Positions 54,811 to 63,928 of a DNA stretch of 64,000 nucleotides are shown here, in pieces. Source of the stretch: Butyricicoccus sp. Marseille-Q5471. GTDB lineage: Bacteria; Bacillota; Clostridia; Oscillospirales; Butyricicoccaceae. The notes beneath the pieces were generated by a model that saw only the letters and a list, made by a program, of their open reading frames with translations, did not search any database and was not told where the DNA came from. A program made the translations under genes and the position numbers. How positions within the stretch are numbered: position 1 is the first letter of the stretch; each line of letters opens with the position of its first letter. The stretch spans positions 78,865 through 142,864 of the forward strand of contig NZ_CATNVC010000006.1 of NCBI RefSeq assembly GCF_951230135.1, written 5' to 3'.

Positions 54811-55119
<309 letters not shown>

Positions 55120-55851
55120 TTACGCTTCTCGTGCGTTGCCTACATAAGCCATCGTCAGCATACTAAAGATGAATGCCTGCATGGCCGAGGTGAATAGGTC
55201 GAAATACAGCGACAAAATGCCGGGCAGACCGACCTGCAGCAGCGGTACCGGCAAAAAGCCGACCACCAGATTGGAGAGCGCTTGCAGCGCGCCCAGAATT
55301 AACGTTGAAATAACAAGTCCGCCTGCGATGTTGCCGAAATGACGGAAGGACATCGAAACCGGCGTTGCAATTTCACTGAGCACATTGAGCGGCGCCATAA
55401 CGAAAACGGGCTCTAAAAATCCCTTCAGGTAACCGCCGAATCCCTTATACTTGATGTTATTGAACGTGATGAGAACAAATGTCATCAGCGCCCAGCCCAA
55501 CGTCGTATTCAAATCGCCCGTAACCGGACGCATAAAGAACAGCGACGCCAGCGAGCCAAAGAATGAAAACATCAAAAGTGTTGCAATGTACGGAGAAAAA
55601 CTGTGACAGCCTTCTCCCATGCTCGTATCAACCAGATTATCAATCATCAATACGGCTTTTTCGGCGAGAACCTGCTTGCCTTTTGGGATTTTTTTCATGT
55701 GCCATGTCAACGTTACGCAGAGAATCAGGATAAACAGCATCACAATCCATGCATTACGCATGGTTTCGGTAATTGGCTGTCCGCCGATCAACGGAATTGA
55801 TTCTGGCAGCTCCCATAGCACTTTAGGGCCATTGATTGCTATTTCGCCCAC
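55120..55851 (-). CDS. atpB: F-type ATP synthase a subunit
   Basis: 243 residues, stator channel with about six helices. The essential Arg lies in VSMSFRHFGNIAGGLVISTL; LPVPLLQVGLPGILSLYFDL and TSAMQAFIFSMLTMAYVG form the C-terminal helices. Follows atpI by three bases. Confidence 0.96.
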   Translation of the reverse strand: MGEIAINGPKVLWELPESIPLIGGQPITETMRNAWIVMLFILILCVTLTWHMKKIPKGKQVLAEKAVLMIDNLVDTSMGEGCHSFSPYIATLLMFSFFGSLASLFFMRPVTGDLNTTLGWALMTFVLITFNNIKYKGFGGYLKGFLEPVFVMAPLNVLSEIATPVSMSFRHFGNIAGGLVISTLILGALQALSNLVVGFLPVPLLQVGLPGILSLYFDLFTSAMQAFIFSMLTMAYVGNAREA

Positions 55852-55854
55852 GTT

Positions 55855-56241
55855 TTAACCTCCTTTCCTGCGAAATATGCTGCCAAGCAGCAACGTGACT
55901 TTGGGGAAAAACAGTGGTACAACCACTGCACCCGGATTGAAAAAAGGAATTTTAATGGCCAGAATAATAACTGCCGCCGTCATCACATACCGCAGCATGT
56001 ACCCGCGCACGATAGCTGCTGTTCCCTTTTCGGGTGCAAGCATCACGGCTTTCGCAGCGCTGTTGCCCATCATCCGAAACAACGTCATCGTATAGGCCGC
56101 ACCAATCAACAAGCTGATTGCCGTTTGTATGCCGCCATATCCGAAAATTGTGAATACGCCAAAGGCAATCACTGTCAGCGGAATCACGCCACGCAGGATG
56201 CGGAGTGTTTCTTCCCGAACAATTTCTTGTGGTGTTGTCAT
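55855..56241 (-). CDS. atpI: ATP synthase subunit I-like membrane protein
   Basis: 128 residues with four hydrophobic segments (GVIPLTVIAFGVFTIFGYGG, IQTAISLLIGAAYTMTLF, MTAAVIILAIKIPFFNPGAV). Position directly before atpB and the YTMTLFRMMG stretch mark it as the AtpI-type assembly/ion-transport helper. Overlaps atpZ by ATGA. Confidence 0.88.
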   Translation of the reverse strand: MTTPQEIVREETLRILRGVIPLTVIAFGVFTIFGYGGIQTAISLLIGAAYTMTLFRMMGNSAAKAVMLAPEKGTAAIVRGYMLRYVMTAAVIILAIKIPFFNPGAVVVPLFFPKVTLLLGSIFRRKGG

Positions 56242-56498
56242 GGGAGCTTGTCCTCCTCCTGCTGGCTTTTCCGTGCCTGTTTTTCGGTAAAGCGCATAAA
56301 ATCACGCAGACCGCAGGCCGCAACCGCGATTCCGAGCAGAATTCCCACAATTACAACGCCGTTGCCCCAACCGAACCGTTTTGCCAGCCAGAACGAACCA
56401 TACGCAAAAATCAGCGGCGGTGTAACCATGGTAACGCCAAACTGGGTGAAATAAATCAGATAGCGCAGCGCCGACCACTTATTCTTCTTTTTTTTCAA
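56238..56498 (-). CDS. atpZ: AtpZ/AtpI-family small membrane protein
   Basis: 86 residues from the TTG at 56498, which follows GGGGTGGGG and gives the usual Lys-rich N-terminus; an ATG at 56522 is the alternative. Two helices (IYFTQFGVTMVTPPLIFAYG and VVIVGILLGIAVAACGLRDF) with a WLAKRFG turn, as in AtpZ, which helps Na+/Mg2+ handling by the synthase. First gene of the operon. Confidence 0.82.
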   Translation of the reverse strand: MKKKKNKWSALRYLIYFTQFGVTMVTPPLIFAYGSFWLAKRFGWGNGVVIVGILLGIAVAACGLRDFMRFTEKQARKSQQEEDKLP

Positions 56499-56591
56499 TC
56501 GCACCCCACCCCAAATAATCATTGATGTTACCAGGTCTGTTCGACTTTTGTAAAAAAAGCCAGAACTTTCCCACTCCCTCACATCATTTCT

Positions 56592-56620
56592 ATTATACCT
56601 AACTTAACCAGAAAGTGAAA
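56592..56620 (-). promoter_or_regulatory. Probable promoter of the ATP synthase operon
   Basis: Perfect TATAAT (56597-56592) with a weak TTTCAC at the -35 position (56620-56615), 17 bases apart, 90 bases before the atpZ start. Confidence 0.55.
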
Positions 56621-56683
56621 CACTTTTTATCATAATAACATATAAATTTTTCGTCATTTTCCGCCACGCTATACATAATCCAC

Positions 56684-56719
56684 AAAAAAATAGACGCAAT
56701 CTTATTGATTGCGTCTATT
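56684..56719 (-). terminator. Terminator after the small P-loop gene
   Basis: AATAGACGCAAT / ATTGCGTCTATT hairpin with a TTTTTTT tail on the minus strand. Confidence 0.85.
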
Positions 56720-56751
56720 GCGATTTTCTCTGCTTCAGAGATAAGTAGCCG

Positions 56752-57162
56752 TTACAGGAACCGCTTCATTCCTTCGGTCGCTTCGGCAACATCCTGGCTC
56801 AGCGATACGGTGAATTTGATGCCGTGCTTCTCGGCCAGAACAGCCAAATCACTCAGAAAAGTCTCTGCCGCAGCGGAGTCCTTCGTGCCGGCAATCTTGT
56901 ACAGACCGTCGATAAAAATACGGGTGATATCATAATTTCCCGCATGGATACCGCACAGGAAGCCGAGCAGGCTGTTATAATCCTGTACCGCGTAATCGGT
57001 AGCGTCAATCAGACGCGCGTCATGCGAGATGTCAAACGTCAGCTTGCTGCCACGGGATACACAAACCACGCTGCCCTTTTCTTCCTTTACCGCAGCATTA
57101 ACCTGATCAATCAGTTCTTTGGTCTTGCCAGATCCAGTGCCGCCAATAATAAGTTTTACCAT
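56752..57162 (-). CDS. Small P-loop NTPase of unknown function
   Basis: 136 residues. Walker A LIIGGTGSGKTKELIDQVNA at the N-terminus; a Walker B-like ITRIFIDGLYKIAG near residue 82. Relatives in Clostridia are stand-alone NTPases, sometimes labelled PilT-like, without known role. ATG at 57162 follows GGGAGGAATTTAAT; the longer open frame is rejected. It lies between the D,D-carboxypeptidase gene and the ATP synthase operon with its own terminator. Confidence 0.8.
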   Translation of the reverse strand: MVKLIIGGTGSGKTKELIDQVNAAVKEEKGSVVCVSRGSKLTFDISHDARLIDATDYAVQDYNSLLGFLCGIHAGNYDITRIFIDGLYKIAGTKDSAAAETFLSDLAVLAEKHGIKFTVSLSQDVAEATEGMKRFL

Positions 57163-57255
57163 ATTAAATTCCTCCCAACCTTTGAGGTTACATTCAGTGT
57201 ACCATAGGTTGCACAAAATCACAAGCACGATTTCCAAATTTCCTGCTACTTTGTC

Positions 57256-58398
57256 TCAAATGTTAGAAGTATCTTGATGATATAGCAGACTTCCCCAGAA
57301 CTCTCCGAGGATGTCGCGAAGGCCTTTGGCTCCTACCTCTTCCGTTGCGGTCAGCGGCACGGTGAGCACCGTTTCTCCGCCGTCCAGTACGGTCAGCTCG
57401 CCCAGTTTCTGCCCCTTCTCAATTGGAGCCGGCAGGGATTCCGGCAGACTAATCTTGGTTTCCAGTTCGCCTACTCGTGCTTTTTCCACAACCAGACTGC
57501 CCTGCTCAAGTTGTGGCGTGACCGTCTTCACCTTGCCAAGCGTAACAGGAATGGGTGTCAAATCTTCGTCGGTGGGTGTATATACGGCAAAGTTTGCAAA
57601 GCCGTAGTTGAGCAGCGCTGTCGCATCAGCCATGCGATCCTCCTTGGTGGGGGCCGCCATAACCGTTGCAATCAATCCCAGTCCCTCCCGCTCGGCAGTT
57701 GCTGAGATACAAAACCCTGCTTCTGAAATATACCCAGTTTTTAGGCCGGTCATACCCGGATAGCTTTTCAGCATCTTGTTGGTGTTCGCCAGTGAAAAAG
57801 CTCCGCCGCGAATGCTGTCCATCCAAATGCCGGTATACTCCAGAATTTTCGGATGATGCAGCAGCTCTACTGAAATAAGCGCGAGATCCCGTGCAGACGT
57901 AAGTGTTTTCTGACCTGCCGCATCTAGTCCGTTTGCATTCACAAACTGCGTATTGGTGCAGCCCAGTTCCTTTGCGCGCGTATTCATTTTCTCCACAAAA
58001 GCTGCTTCCGTGCCCGCCAAATGCTCTGCTACCGCGACTGCGCAGTCGTTCGCCGAACCGACCGCAATCGCCTTGAGCATATCATTGAGCGGCATTTGCT
58101 CCCCCGGCTCAAGCCACACCTGCGTACCGCCCATAGAACAGGCGTATTCGCTGCCGGTAATCATCGTATCCAGAGTAACATCGCCCCGTTCGAGCGCCTC
58201 CATGGCCAGCAGCATCGTCATGATCTTGGTTACCGAAGCCGGCTGCAGCGGCTCATCGGCATTAAACTCGTAAAGCAATTGTCCGTTCGCCGCGTATAGC
58301 GCAGCACTTTTTGCGTGCAGCGCCCCCATTTCGGGCAGCGCGAAGGCCGCACTTGTCATCATCGCTGCGCTCAGGAGCGCGCACAGCATTCGTTTCAT
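57256..58398 (-). CDS. dacF: D-alanyl-D-alanine carboxypeptidase (DacF/PBP5 type)
   Basis: 380 residues, secreted and membrane-anchored. Signal peptide (MKRMLCALLSAAMMTSAAFA), serine peptidase S11 active site PASVTKIMTMLLAMEAL (Ser-x-x-Lys), VGSANDCAVAVAEHL (Ser-x-Asn), MTGLKTGYISEAGFC (Lys-Thr-Gly), then a C-terminal PBP5 beta domain (about 275-350) and an amphipathic tail. Trims peptidoglycan stem peptides. Confidence 0.95.
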   Translation of the reverse strand: MKRMLCALLSAAMMTSAAFALPEMGALHAKSAALYAANGQLLYEFNADEPLQPASVTKIMTMLLAMEALERGDVTLDTMITGSEYACSMGGTQVWLEPGEQMPLNDMLKAIAVGSANDCAVAVAEHLAGTEAAFVEKMNTRAKELGCTNTQFVNANGLDAAGQKTLTSARDLALISVELLHHPKILEYTGIWMDSIRGGAFSLANTNKMLKSYPGMTGLKTGYISEAGFCISATAEREGLGLIATVMAAPTKEDRMADATALLNYGFANFAVYTPTDEDLTPIPVTLGKVKTVTPQLEQGSLVVEKARVGELETKISLPESLPAPIEKGQKLGELTVLDGGETVLTVPLTATEEVGAKGLRDILGEFWGSLLYHQDTSNI

Positions 58399-58457
58399 TT
58401 GGTATGCCTCCCCTCTCGTCCTACTGTATGTACAGCATTAGAAAAACATGCCGAGCA

Positions 58458-58486
58458 TTGACAAGGTGTTGCTTGTACCTTATGAT
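58458..58486 (+). promoter_or_regulatory. Promoter of the AEC transporter gene
   Basis: TTGACA (58458-58463) and TATGAT (58481-58486) with a 17-base spacer, 25 bases before the start codon. Confidence 0.85.
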
Positions 58487-58511
58487 GGATACATTAAGGG
58501 GGATTGTTTCC

Positions 58512-59450
58512 ATGCTGGAAAACTGCCGCATCCTGATTTCGCAAATTGCTGTCATGTTTGCACTCATGGGCATAGGCTACCTGTGCGTGCGGCTCAAATA
58601 TTTGGATACCGGTGGCGCCGGTCAACTGTCACTGGTGCTGACGCGTATCGTCGCGCCCTGTGTGATTATCGATTCCTTTCAGCGGGCATTTGATCCCGCA
58701 CTCGGCAGTGCGCTGCTGATTTCTGCCGGCTGTGCGCTGCTGAGCATGGGGCTTTCCATCGTGGTGGCACATCTGCTGTTCCGCAAGAACGGTTCACACC
58801 CGAATTTTGCCGATCAGCGCATGTGTGTTGTCTTTACCAACTGTGGTTTCATGGCGCTGCCGCTGCTTGATGCGCTGTACGGTTCCTATGGTATTTTTCT
58901 CGCGTCCTCCTTTATTGCAGCCAACAACCTGCTTCTGTGGAGCTATGGCATCGCGCAGCTTTCATCTGACGATATGCCTCGCGCCAGTCGCGTGCGCAGC
59001 ATTTTAATCAACCCCGGAACGGTTTCTGTCGTGATTGGATTGCTGTTTTTCCTAACGCCGCTCAACCTGCCGGCCATGCCGGCCAAGGTGGTTTCTTATA
59101 TGGCCTCATTGAATACGCCGGTGGCCATGATTATTCTGGGCGCGTTTTTAGCGCAGTGTGACCTGCGAGCCTGTTTTCGGGACAAGCAGGTGCAATTCGT
59201 TACCGCCCTGCGCCTGATTATCATGCCGCTGATCACCCTTTCCATTTTCTTGATTCTACCGCTTGAATCTACGCTGCGGCACTCCATGCTGGTCAGTGCC
59301 TCCGCACCGGTCGCCATGGTCTGTTCGATGTTTGCGCAGGTTTACGGAACGGATTATCTGTTTTCGACCCGTGCCGTCGCCCTATCCACTCTGCTGTCCG
59401 CGATTACAATTCCGGCTATGATTGCACTGTGCACGCTGCTCGGCGGGTAA
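58512..59450 (+). CDS. AEC (auxin efflux carrier) family transporter
   Basis: 312 residues, about ten membrane helices: LISQIAVMFALMGIGYLCVR, LSLVLTRIVAPCVIIDSFQ, VVFTNCGFMALPLLDALYG, LNTPVAMIILGAFLAQCDL, FAQVYGTDYLFSTRAVALS. Members carry organic acids such as malate; the substrate here is unknown. ATG at 58512 has AGGGGG nine bases upstream and lies just behind the promoter; the longer frame would begin before it. Confidence 0.93.
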   Translation: MLENCRILISQIAVMFALMGIGYLCVRLKYLDTGGAGQLSLVLTRIVAPCVIIDSFQRAFDPALGSALLISAGCALLSMGLSIVVAHLLFRKNGSHPNFADQRMCVVFTNCGFMALPLLDALYGSYGIFLASSFIAANNLLLWSYGIAQLSSDDMPRASRVRSILINPGTVSVVIGLLFFLTPLNLPAMPAKVVSYMASLNTPVAMIILGAFLAQCDLRACFRDKQVQFVTALRLIIMPLITLSIFLILPLESTLRHSMLVSASAPVAMVCSMFAQVYGTDYLFSTRAVALSTLLSAITIPAMIALCTLLGG

Positions 59451-59460
59451 ATCATAAGGA

Positions 59461-59500
59461 AAAAGCGTCCTGCGAATTCGTTCGCGGGACGCTTTCTTTA
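59461..59500. terminator. Bidirectional terminator
   Basis: AAAAAGCGTCCTGCGAA / TTCGCGGGACGCTTTCTTT between the convergent AEC and CPCC genes. Its right arm overlaps the last codons of the CPCC gene. Confidence 0.8.
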
Positions 59501-59758
59501 TTCTGTTTCTCTCCAAGGTGTCGGAATGGCGGTGCCAAAGGTCTGAAAATTCAGGCGTGCCTCCATCAGGCACAGACCGTCATTATAGATACTTAGCGCA
59601 AACTCATCCTTCGAGGCCGTATCATACGACCAACCGCAGATTGGGCAGCACATACCATCGCGCGGAGGCTGCAGCATTGACGCGACACCGCAGCAGTCGC
59701 ATGCGCCATACTCCACATATAAACTGTCCATATCCATTGGGAGAAGTGTGTATGACAC
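59498..59758 (-). CDS. CPCC-type cysteine-rich small protein
   Basis: 86 residues with a zinc-ribbon-like set: YGACDCCGVASML and DGMCCPICGWSYDTASKDEF, followed by LCLMEARLNFQTFGT. This is the CPCC family of unknown function. The likely start is GTG at 59758, three bases after the exoA stop, with GAGG at a long distance; an ATG at 59737 would also keep the cysteines. Confidence 0.85.
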   Translation of the reverse strand: MSYTLLPMDMDSLYVEYGACDCCGVASMLQPPRDGMCCPICGWSYDTASKDEFALSIYNDGLCLMEARLNFQTFGTAIPTPWRETE

Positions 59759-59760
59759 GC

Positions 59761-60513
59761 TTATTCTACCTCAATCAGTACAGGGCAGTGGTCTGAGCCG
59801 AACACGTCGGACAGGATTTTCGCCTGTTTTACACGATCTGCAAAGCGCTCGGACACCAAGAAGTAGTCAATCCGCCATCCTGCATTTTTCTCCCGCGCCT
59901 TAAAACGGTAGCTCCACCAAGAGTATGCACCTTCCAAGTCAGGATAAAAGCGACGGAATGTGTCGGCAAAGCCAGCGTTCAGCAACTCCGTCATTTTGGC
60001 ACGCTCTTCATCACTGAAACCGGCATTCTTACGATTCGTTTTAGGATTTTTCAGGTCAATTTCCTGGTGTGCTACATTTAAATCACCGCAGATAATGACC
60101 GGTTTTATCTCATCCAGTTTGCAGACATAATCGCGGAACGCATCCTCCCATGTCATACGGTAATCCAGACGCTTCAGCTCATCCTGCGAGTTGGGCGTAT
60201 AAACTGTAACCAGATAAAAATCTTCATATTCAGCTGTGATGACACGTCCCTCATGGTCGTGTTCGTCAATCCCAAGGCCAAGAACAACCGATAATGGCTC
60301 ACTCTTGGTAAATAGCGCTACACCCGAATATCCCTTTTTCTCTGCCGAGTTCCAATACTCCCGATAGCCGTCGAGCGGTACATCGGCCTGTCCCGGCTGC
60401 ATTTTTGTCTCCTGCAAGCAAAGCATGTCCGGTTGTTCGGACGCGATAAAATCCAAAAAGCCCTTGCCCATGCAGGCGCGCAGGCCGTTTACATTCCAAG
60501 AAATCAGTTTCAT
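59761..60513 (-). CDS. exoA: Exodeoxyribonuclease III
   Basis: 250 residues, AP endonuclease / 3'-5' exonuclease of base-excision repair: [108 protein letters not shown]. All catalytic residues of the ExoIII family are present. GAGGG precedes the ATG. Confidence 0.97.
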   Translation of the reverse strand: MKLISWNVNGLRACMGKGFLDFIASEQPDMLCLQETKMQPGQADVPLDGYREYWNSAEKKGYSGVALFTKSEPLSVVLGLGIDEHDHEGRVITAEYEDFYLVTVYTPNSQDELKRLDYRMTWEDAFRDYVCKLDEIKPVIICGDLNVAHQEIDLKNPKTNRKNAGFSDEERAKMTELLNAGFADTFRRFYPDLEGAYSWWSYRFKAREKNAGWRIDYFLVSERFADRVKQAKILSDVFGSDHCPVLIEVE

Positions 60514-60522
60514 GTATCCCTC

Positions 60523-60609
60523 TTACTTTCTGGCCAGAAGCACCGCTGCGATAATCAGTCCGAGCACAACGATTCCACCGCCGACCATAATCAAAAACAT
60601 CATCGACAT
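60523..60609 (-). CDS. 28-residue single-helix membrane peptide
   Basis: Below the usual length limit for gene calling. From the ATG at 60609, behind GGGAGGGTAGCGT, the frame reads MSMMFLIMVGGGIVVLGLII then AAVLLARK and stops at 60523: one perfect membrane helix with a positive end. Its start overlaps the aminotransferase stop and its stop is 9 bases from the exoA start, so it fits exactly into the operon. No known family. Confidence 0.6.
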   Translation of the reverse strand: MSMMFLIMVGGGIVVLGLIIAAVLLARK

Positions 60610-61793
60610 ACGCTACCCTCCCGCAACAACTTACTTTCTTCTATGCGCCGTACCGCCTCTTCCATACGCTCAGGCGGCACGACGAGCGCAAAGCGCACAT
60701 ACCCTTGTCCCCGTGCGCCGAAGCTGTCTCCCGGTACGCAAATAACGCCCGTTTTCTCCATCAGCTGCATGACAAAATCTACCGTGCTGCTAAAATGGGG
60801 AGGGATCTTCGCCCAGACAAACATAGTGCCTTCAGCATCTGGCACATCCCATCCAATCCGGCGCAAACCGCCGCACAGCGCGTCACGCCGCGCCATGTAG
60901 CCTTCCCGATTTCGCTGCACAATATCCTGCGATCCATTCAGTGCAGCGACAGCACCGGCTTGCACAGGATAAAACATTCCATAGTCAATCTGCGAGCGAA
61001 ATGCGCGGAACTTTGCGAGCATCTCCCGGTTACCCAATGCAAAGGAAACGCGCATACCGGTGAGGTTGTAGGTCTTAGACAAGGAGTTAAACTCAATGCC
61101 GACTTCCTTCGCCCCCGGAATCGACAGAAAAGAGATGCCCTGCTTTTCGCATAGCATTAAATCGGAATAAGCATTGTCATGGATAATCAAAATATCGTGC
61201 TGCTTTGCAAAAGCAACCAACGCTTCATAAAAAGAAACATCGGCAACGGCAGTTGTGGGATTGTTGGGATAAGAGACAATCATCGCCTTGGCGCGGTCTG
61301 CAACATCATCCGGAATATCTGCAAAATCCAACTGCCAGCCATTTTCCTCGCGCAGTGGATAAAGGCCAATCGTCGCACCAGTCAGCATCGGGCCAAATGA
61401 GAAAATCGGGTATCCGGGATCAGGTGCCAACACCAAATCCCCCTCACCCGCAATGGCAAAGCCTATGTGCGCAATCCCTTCCTGCGAGCCGCAGACCGCC
61501 ATAATTTCATTGTCCGCCAGTGTCACGTCATATCTGCGCTTGTACCAATTCTGCACCGCATCCAAAAGATCGCGGGTTTCCGTCAAGGAGTACCGATACT
61601 GCTGAGGATCCAGGGCCGCTCGGCTGACCGCCTCCATAACATGCCGATCGGGCTCAAAATCAGGTGTACCGATCGACAGATTAATGACATCCTTGCCGCT
61701 TGCAAGCAGCTGGTGCCTTTTTTCATCAAGTTGATTAAAAATATTGCTTTCGGCGATTTCGCCGGCTTTGATAAACTGCATGCTGTCTTTCAT
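60600..61793 (-). CDS. PLP-dependent class I/II aminotransferase
   Basis: 397 residues, fold type I: VINLSIGTPDFEPDRHVMEA, CGSQEGIAHIGFAIAGEGDL, APDPGYPIFSFG, VSYPNNPTTAVADVSFYEAL, IHDNAYSDLM, EFNSLSKTYNLTGMRVSFAL with the PLP Lys, and Arg in GYVRFALVVPPERM. It resembles the LL-diaminopimelate aminotransferase / aspartate aminotransferase branch; the exact substrate cannot be fixed. Start coupled to the hydrolase stop (ATGA). Confidence 0.9.
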   Translation of the reverse strand: MKDSMQFIKAGEIAESNIFNQLDEKRHQLLASGKDVINLSIGTPDFEPDRHVMEAVSRAALDPQQYRYSLTETRDLLDAVQNWYKRRYDVTLADNEIMAVCGSQEGIAHIGFAIAGEGDLVLAPDPGYPIFSFGPMLTGATIGLYPLREENGWQLDFADIPDDVADRAKAMIVSYPNNPTTAVADVSFYEALVAFAKQHDILIIHDNAYSDLMLCEKQGISFLSIPGAKEVGIEFNSLSKTYNLTGMRVSFALGNREMLAKFRAFRSQIDYGMFYPVQAGAVAALNGSQDIVQRNREGYMARRDALCGGLRRIGWDVPDAEGTMFVWAKIPPHFSSTVDFVMQLMEKTGVICVPGDSFGARGQGYVRFALVVPPERMEEAVRRIEESKLLREGSVCR

Positions 61794-62512
61794 CTTCCCA
61801 TCAAAAATTCTATTACTGTCCGATTGAATCGCGCCGGTTGCTTTGCAGCTACGAAATGATCTCCATCCCGAAATATCTCAACCCGGCAGTGCGGCATACG
61901 TGCCGCCATTTCTTTCGTCTGTTTTTCACGAATCATATCATGCTCGCCAACGATAATCAGCGTCGGCATTGTAATTCTCGATAAATCATCCATGCTCACG
62001 CCATAGGGGTGAATCATCAGGCCCAATACATCACGCCGATGTGCTGTCTTCGCCCCAAAGCGTGAGAAAACGCGCAGCAGCCCGTACACCGGGTAAAGCG
62101 GCAGCTGCGTCGAAGGTTTCACACCGCGAAACATCTCAACATTTGCTCCGTTTAAAATCAGCCGATCCACATAATCGGGATAAGTCAATGCGAACTTAAT
62201 CGCCAGATTGCCGCCATCGGAAAAGCCCAGGATGTGCGCTTTCTTTATTCTCAGTGCATCCAGCACAGTTTTCAGATCGTTTGCCATGAGTTCAAAAGAG
62301 AGTCCCTGCTCACCGCTGTCGGACTTTCCATGTCCGCGACTATCAATCGCAACCACGCGACAAAAACGAGTCAGCTCAGGAATCTGTGCGGCCCAATAGC
62401 TGCTGTCCTCACCGTTACCATGCAGCAATATCAATGTTTGCCCATGCCCTACATCGTAATATGCGATGCGTGCATCGCCGCATGTGACATATTCGGGCTC
62501 ATAACCGAACAT
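61790..62512 (-). CDS. Alpha/beta hydrolase
   Basis: 240 residues. Oxyanion part LILLHGNGEDSSYW, AIDSRGHGKSDSGEQG, nucleophile elbow HILGFSDGGNLAIKFA, acid in LIIVGEHDMIREKQTK, His in FRDGDHFVAAKQ. No signal peptide, so cytosolic esterase or lipase-like hydrolase; substrate unknown. First gene of a unit with the aminotransferase, the small peptide, exoA and the CPCC gene. Confidence 0.9.
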   Translation of the reverse strand: MFGYEPEYVTCGDARIAYYDVGHGQTLILLHGNGEDSSYWAAQIPELTRFCRVVAIDSRGHGKSDSGEQGLSFELMANDLKTVLDALRIKKAHILGFSDGGNLAIKFALTYPDYVDRLILNGANVEMFRGVKPSTQLPLYPVYGLLRVFSRFGAKTAHRRDVLGLMIHPYGVSMDDLSRITMPTLIIVGEHDMIREKQTKEMAARMPHCRVEIFRDGDHFVAAKQPARFNRTVIEFLMGR

Positions 62513-62683
62513 CTATGCTCACTCCATACCTTTCTTGCTATACCATACAAATGCAATATGCCAATGTACCACCTGGTCTTATAAAATCCTTCAAAATACA
62601 TCTTCGAGGGTCGGAAGGCTTTTATATGGTACTATCATAGCACAAAATATAGCGTAGGACAATGGACACGACACAAACAAATA

Positions 62684-62722
62684 GAAAAGGCGAGAGACCG
62701 ACATAACCCATCGGTCTCTCGC
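62684..62722 (-). terminator. Terminator after the HAD phosphatase gene
   Basis: GCGAGAGACCGA / TCGGTCTCTCGC with a 9-base loop, then CTTTTCT on the minus strand, 4 bases after the stop. Confidence 0.85.
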
Positions 62723-62725
62723 TCT

Positions 62726-63376
62726 TTACTTTTCCAATAGGACTTCCTGCAGTTCCGACATCGTGTCGACAACCCTAGCTGCACCAGCCTGCTCTAATTC
62801 CTCTCTACCGCCAAATCCAAATGTGACGCCAATACAAGAGATGCCGTTCTGCGCAGCACCCTCCACATCATGAAATCGATCCCCGACCAGAACCGCGCTC
62901 GAAAGATCCGTTACGCCAAGCTGCTCCAAAGCGTTCTGCACGACCTGCGCCTTTTTCCCGATTGTTCCATCGAGGGTAGCACCTGAAACCACATCAAAGT
63001 ATACATCAATTTCAAAAAGGTGCAGAATTTTTTCAATAAATACCGTGGGTTTAGACGATGCAATTGCCAACCGTTTACCATTTTCTTTCAGTTTAGACAG
63101 CAATGCCGGCACACCGTCAAACAGCATATTTTCCTGCCATCCGGAAACAGAAAAACGCTCTCTGTAATACGCCGTTGCCAATTCTGCCGCAGACTCGTCC
63201 ATTCCGTAAGAACGTGCAAATTCTTCCCGAAGCGGCGGACCGATGAAGTGCTCCAACGCAGTAATATCCGGTTCATCAATAGACATCTTGTGCAGTGCAT
63301 ACTGTACCGATTTGGTAATTCCCTCACGCGGATCGGTCAGGGTGCCATCTAAATCAAACAAAACATACGAAAACAT
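62726..63376 (-). CDS. HAD-family hydrolase (phosphoglycolate phosphatase-like)
   Basis: 216 residues. HAD motif I YVLFDLDGTLTDPREGI, cap with FIGPPLREEFARSYGMD, motif II LAIASSKPT, motif III region GTIGKKAQVVQNALEQLG, motif IV AVLVGDRFHDVEGAAQNGI. Similar to PpaX/Gph; substrate not certain. ATG at 63376 follows AAGGAGTTTCGT. Confidence 0.9.
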   Translation of the reverse strand: MFSYVLFDLDGTLTDPREGITKSVQYALHKMSIDEPDITALEHFIGPPLREEFARSYGMDESAAELATAYYRERFSVSGWQENMLFDGVPALLSKLKENGKRLAIASSKPTVFIEKILHLFEIDVYFDVVSGATLDGTIGKKAQVVQNALEQLGVTDLSSAVLVGDRFHDVEGAAQNGISCIGVTFGFGGREELEQAGAARVVDTMSELQEVLLEK

Positions 63377-63401
63377 ACGAAACTCCTTACTCAAACAAAT
63401 A

Positions 63402-63434
63402 AAAAAGCATAGTCACATAAGCGACCATGCTTTT
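63402..63434 (-). terminator. Terminator of the rRNA operon
   Basis: AAAAGCATGGTCGC / GACTATGCTTTTTT hairpin on the minus strand directly after the 5S rRNA. Confidence 0.75.
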
Positions 63435-63439
63435 AAAGT

Positions 63440-63555
<116 letters not shown>

Positions 63556-63628
63556 TATATTGAGAACGCTTTTCACGTTGCTCGCTTTGTATCATACCAC
63601 ACAGCCTCACCACTTGTCAACAGATAAA

Positions 63629-63703
63629 TGGTGACCCGTGGGAGAATCGAACTCCCGTTTGCGGCGTGAGAGGCCGCCGTCTTGACCGCTTGACCAACGG
63701 GCC
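63629..63703 (-). tRNA. tRNA-Glu (anticodon CTC)
   Basis: Cloverleaf on the minus strand: acceptor GGCCCGT / ACGGGTC, anticodon stem GGCGG / CCGCC region with loop CCTCTCA (anticodon CTC), T-arm GTTCGATTC, encoded CCA. Lies between 23S and 5S rRNA. Confidence 0.95.
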
Positions 63704-63739
63704 ATTTCAAGACTGCGCTTGGTATGTCGGTTTCACCCT

Positions 63740-63761
63740 GGGACCAGTTAAGTCCGGTCCC
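63740..63761. repeat. Short inverted repeat between the two tRNA genes
   Basis: GGGACC / GGTCCC arms with a 10-base loop. Possibly a processing stem in the rRNA-tRNA precursor; no T tail, so not a terminator. Confidence 0.5.
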
Positions 63762-63773
63762 AAGGCTTCCCTT

Positions 63774-63849
63774 TGGTACACCATCACGGGCTCGAACCGT
63801 GGACCCACTGATTAAGAGTCAGTTGCTCTACCAACTGAGCTAATGGTGC
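63774..63849 (-). tRNA. tRNA-Lys (anticodon CTT)
   Basis: Cloverleaf on the minus strand: acceptor GCACCAT / ATGGTGT with a G-U first pair, D-arm TAGCTCAGTTGGTAGAGCA, anticodon stem CTGA / TCAG around loop CTCTTAA (anticodon CTT), T-arm GTTCGAGCC, encoded CCA. Confidence 0.95.
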
Positions 63850-63928
63850 ATTCCTCAAGGCTATTATACCCTGAAAACTGAACAACAACTACTTGCAAGC
63901 TTCAAGTAAGAGATTACCCTTTATAATA

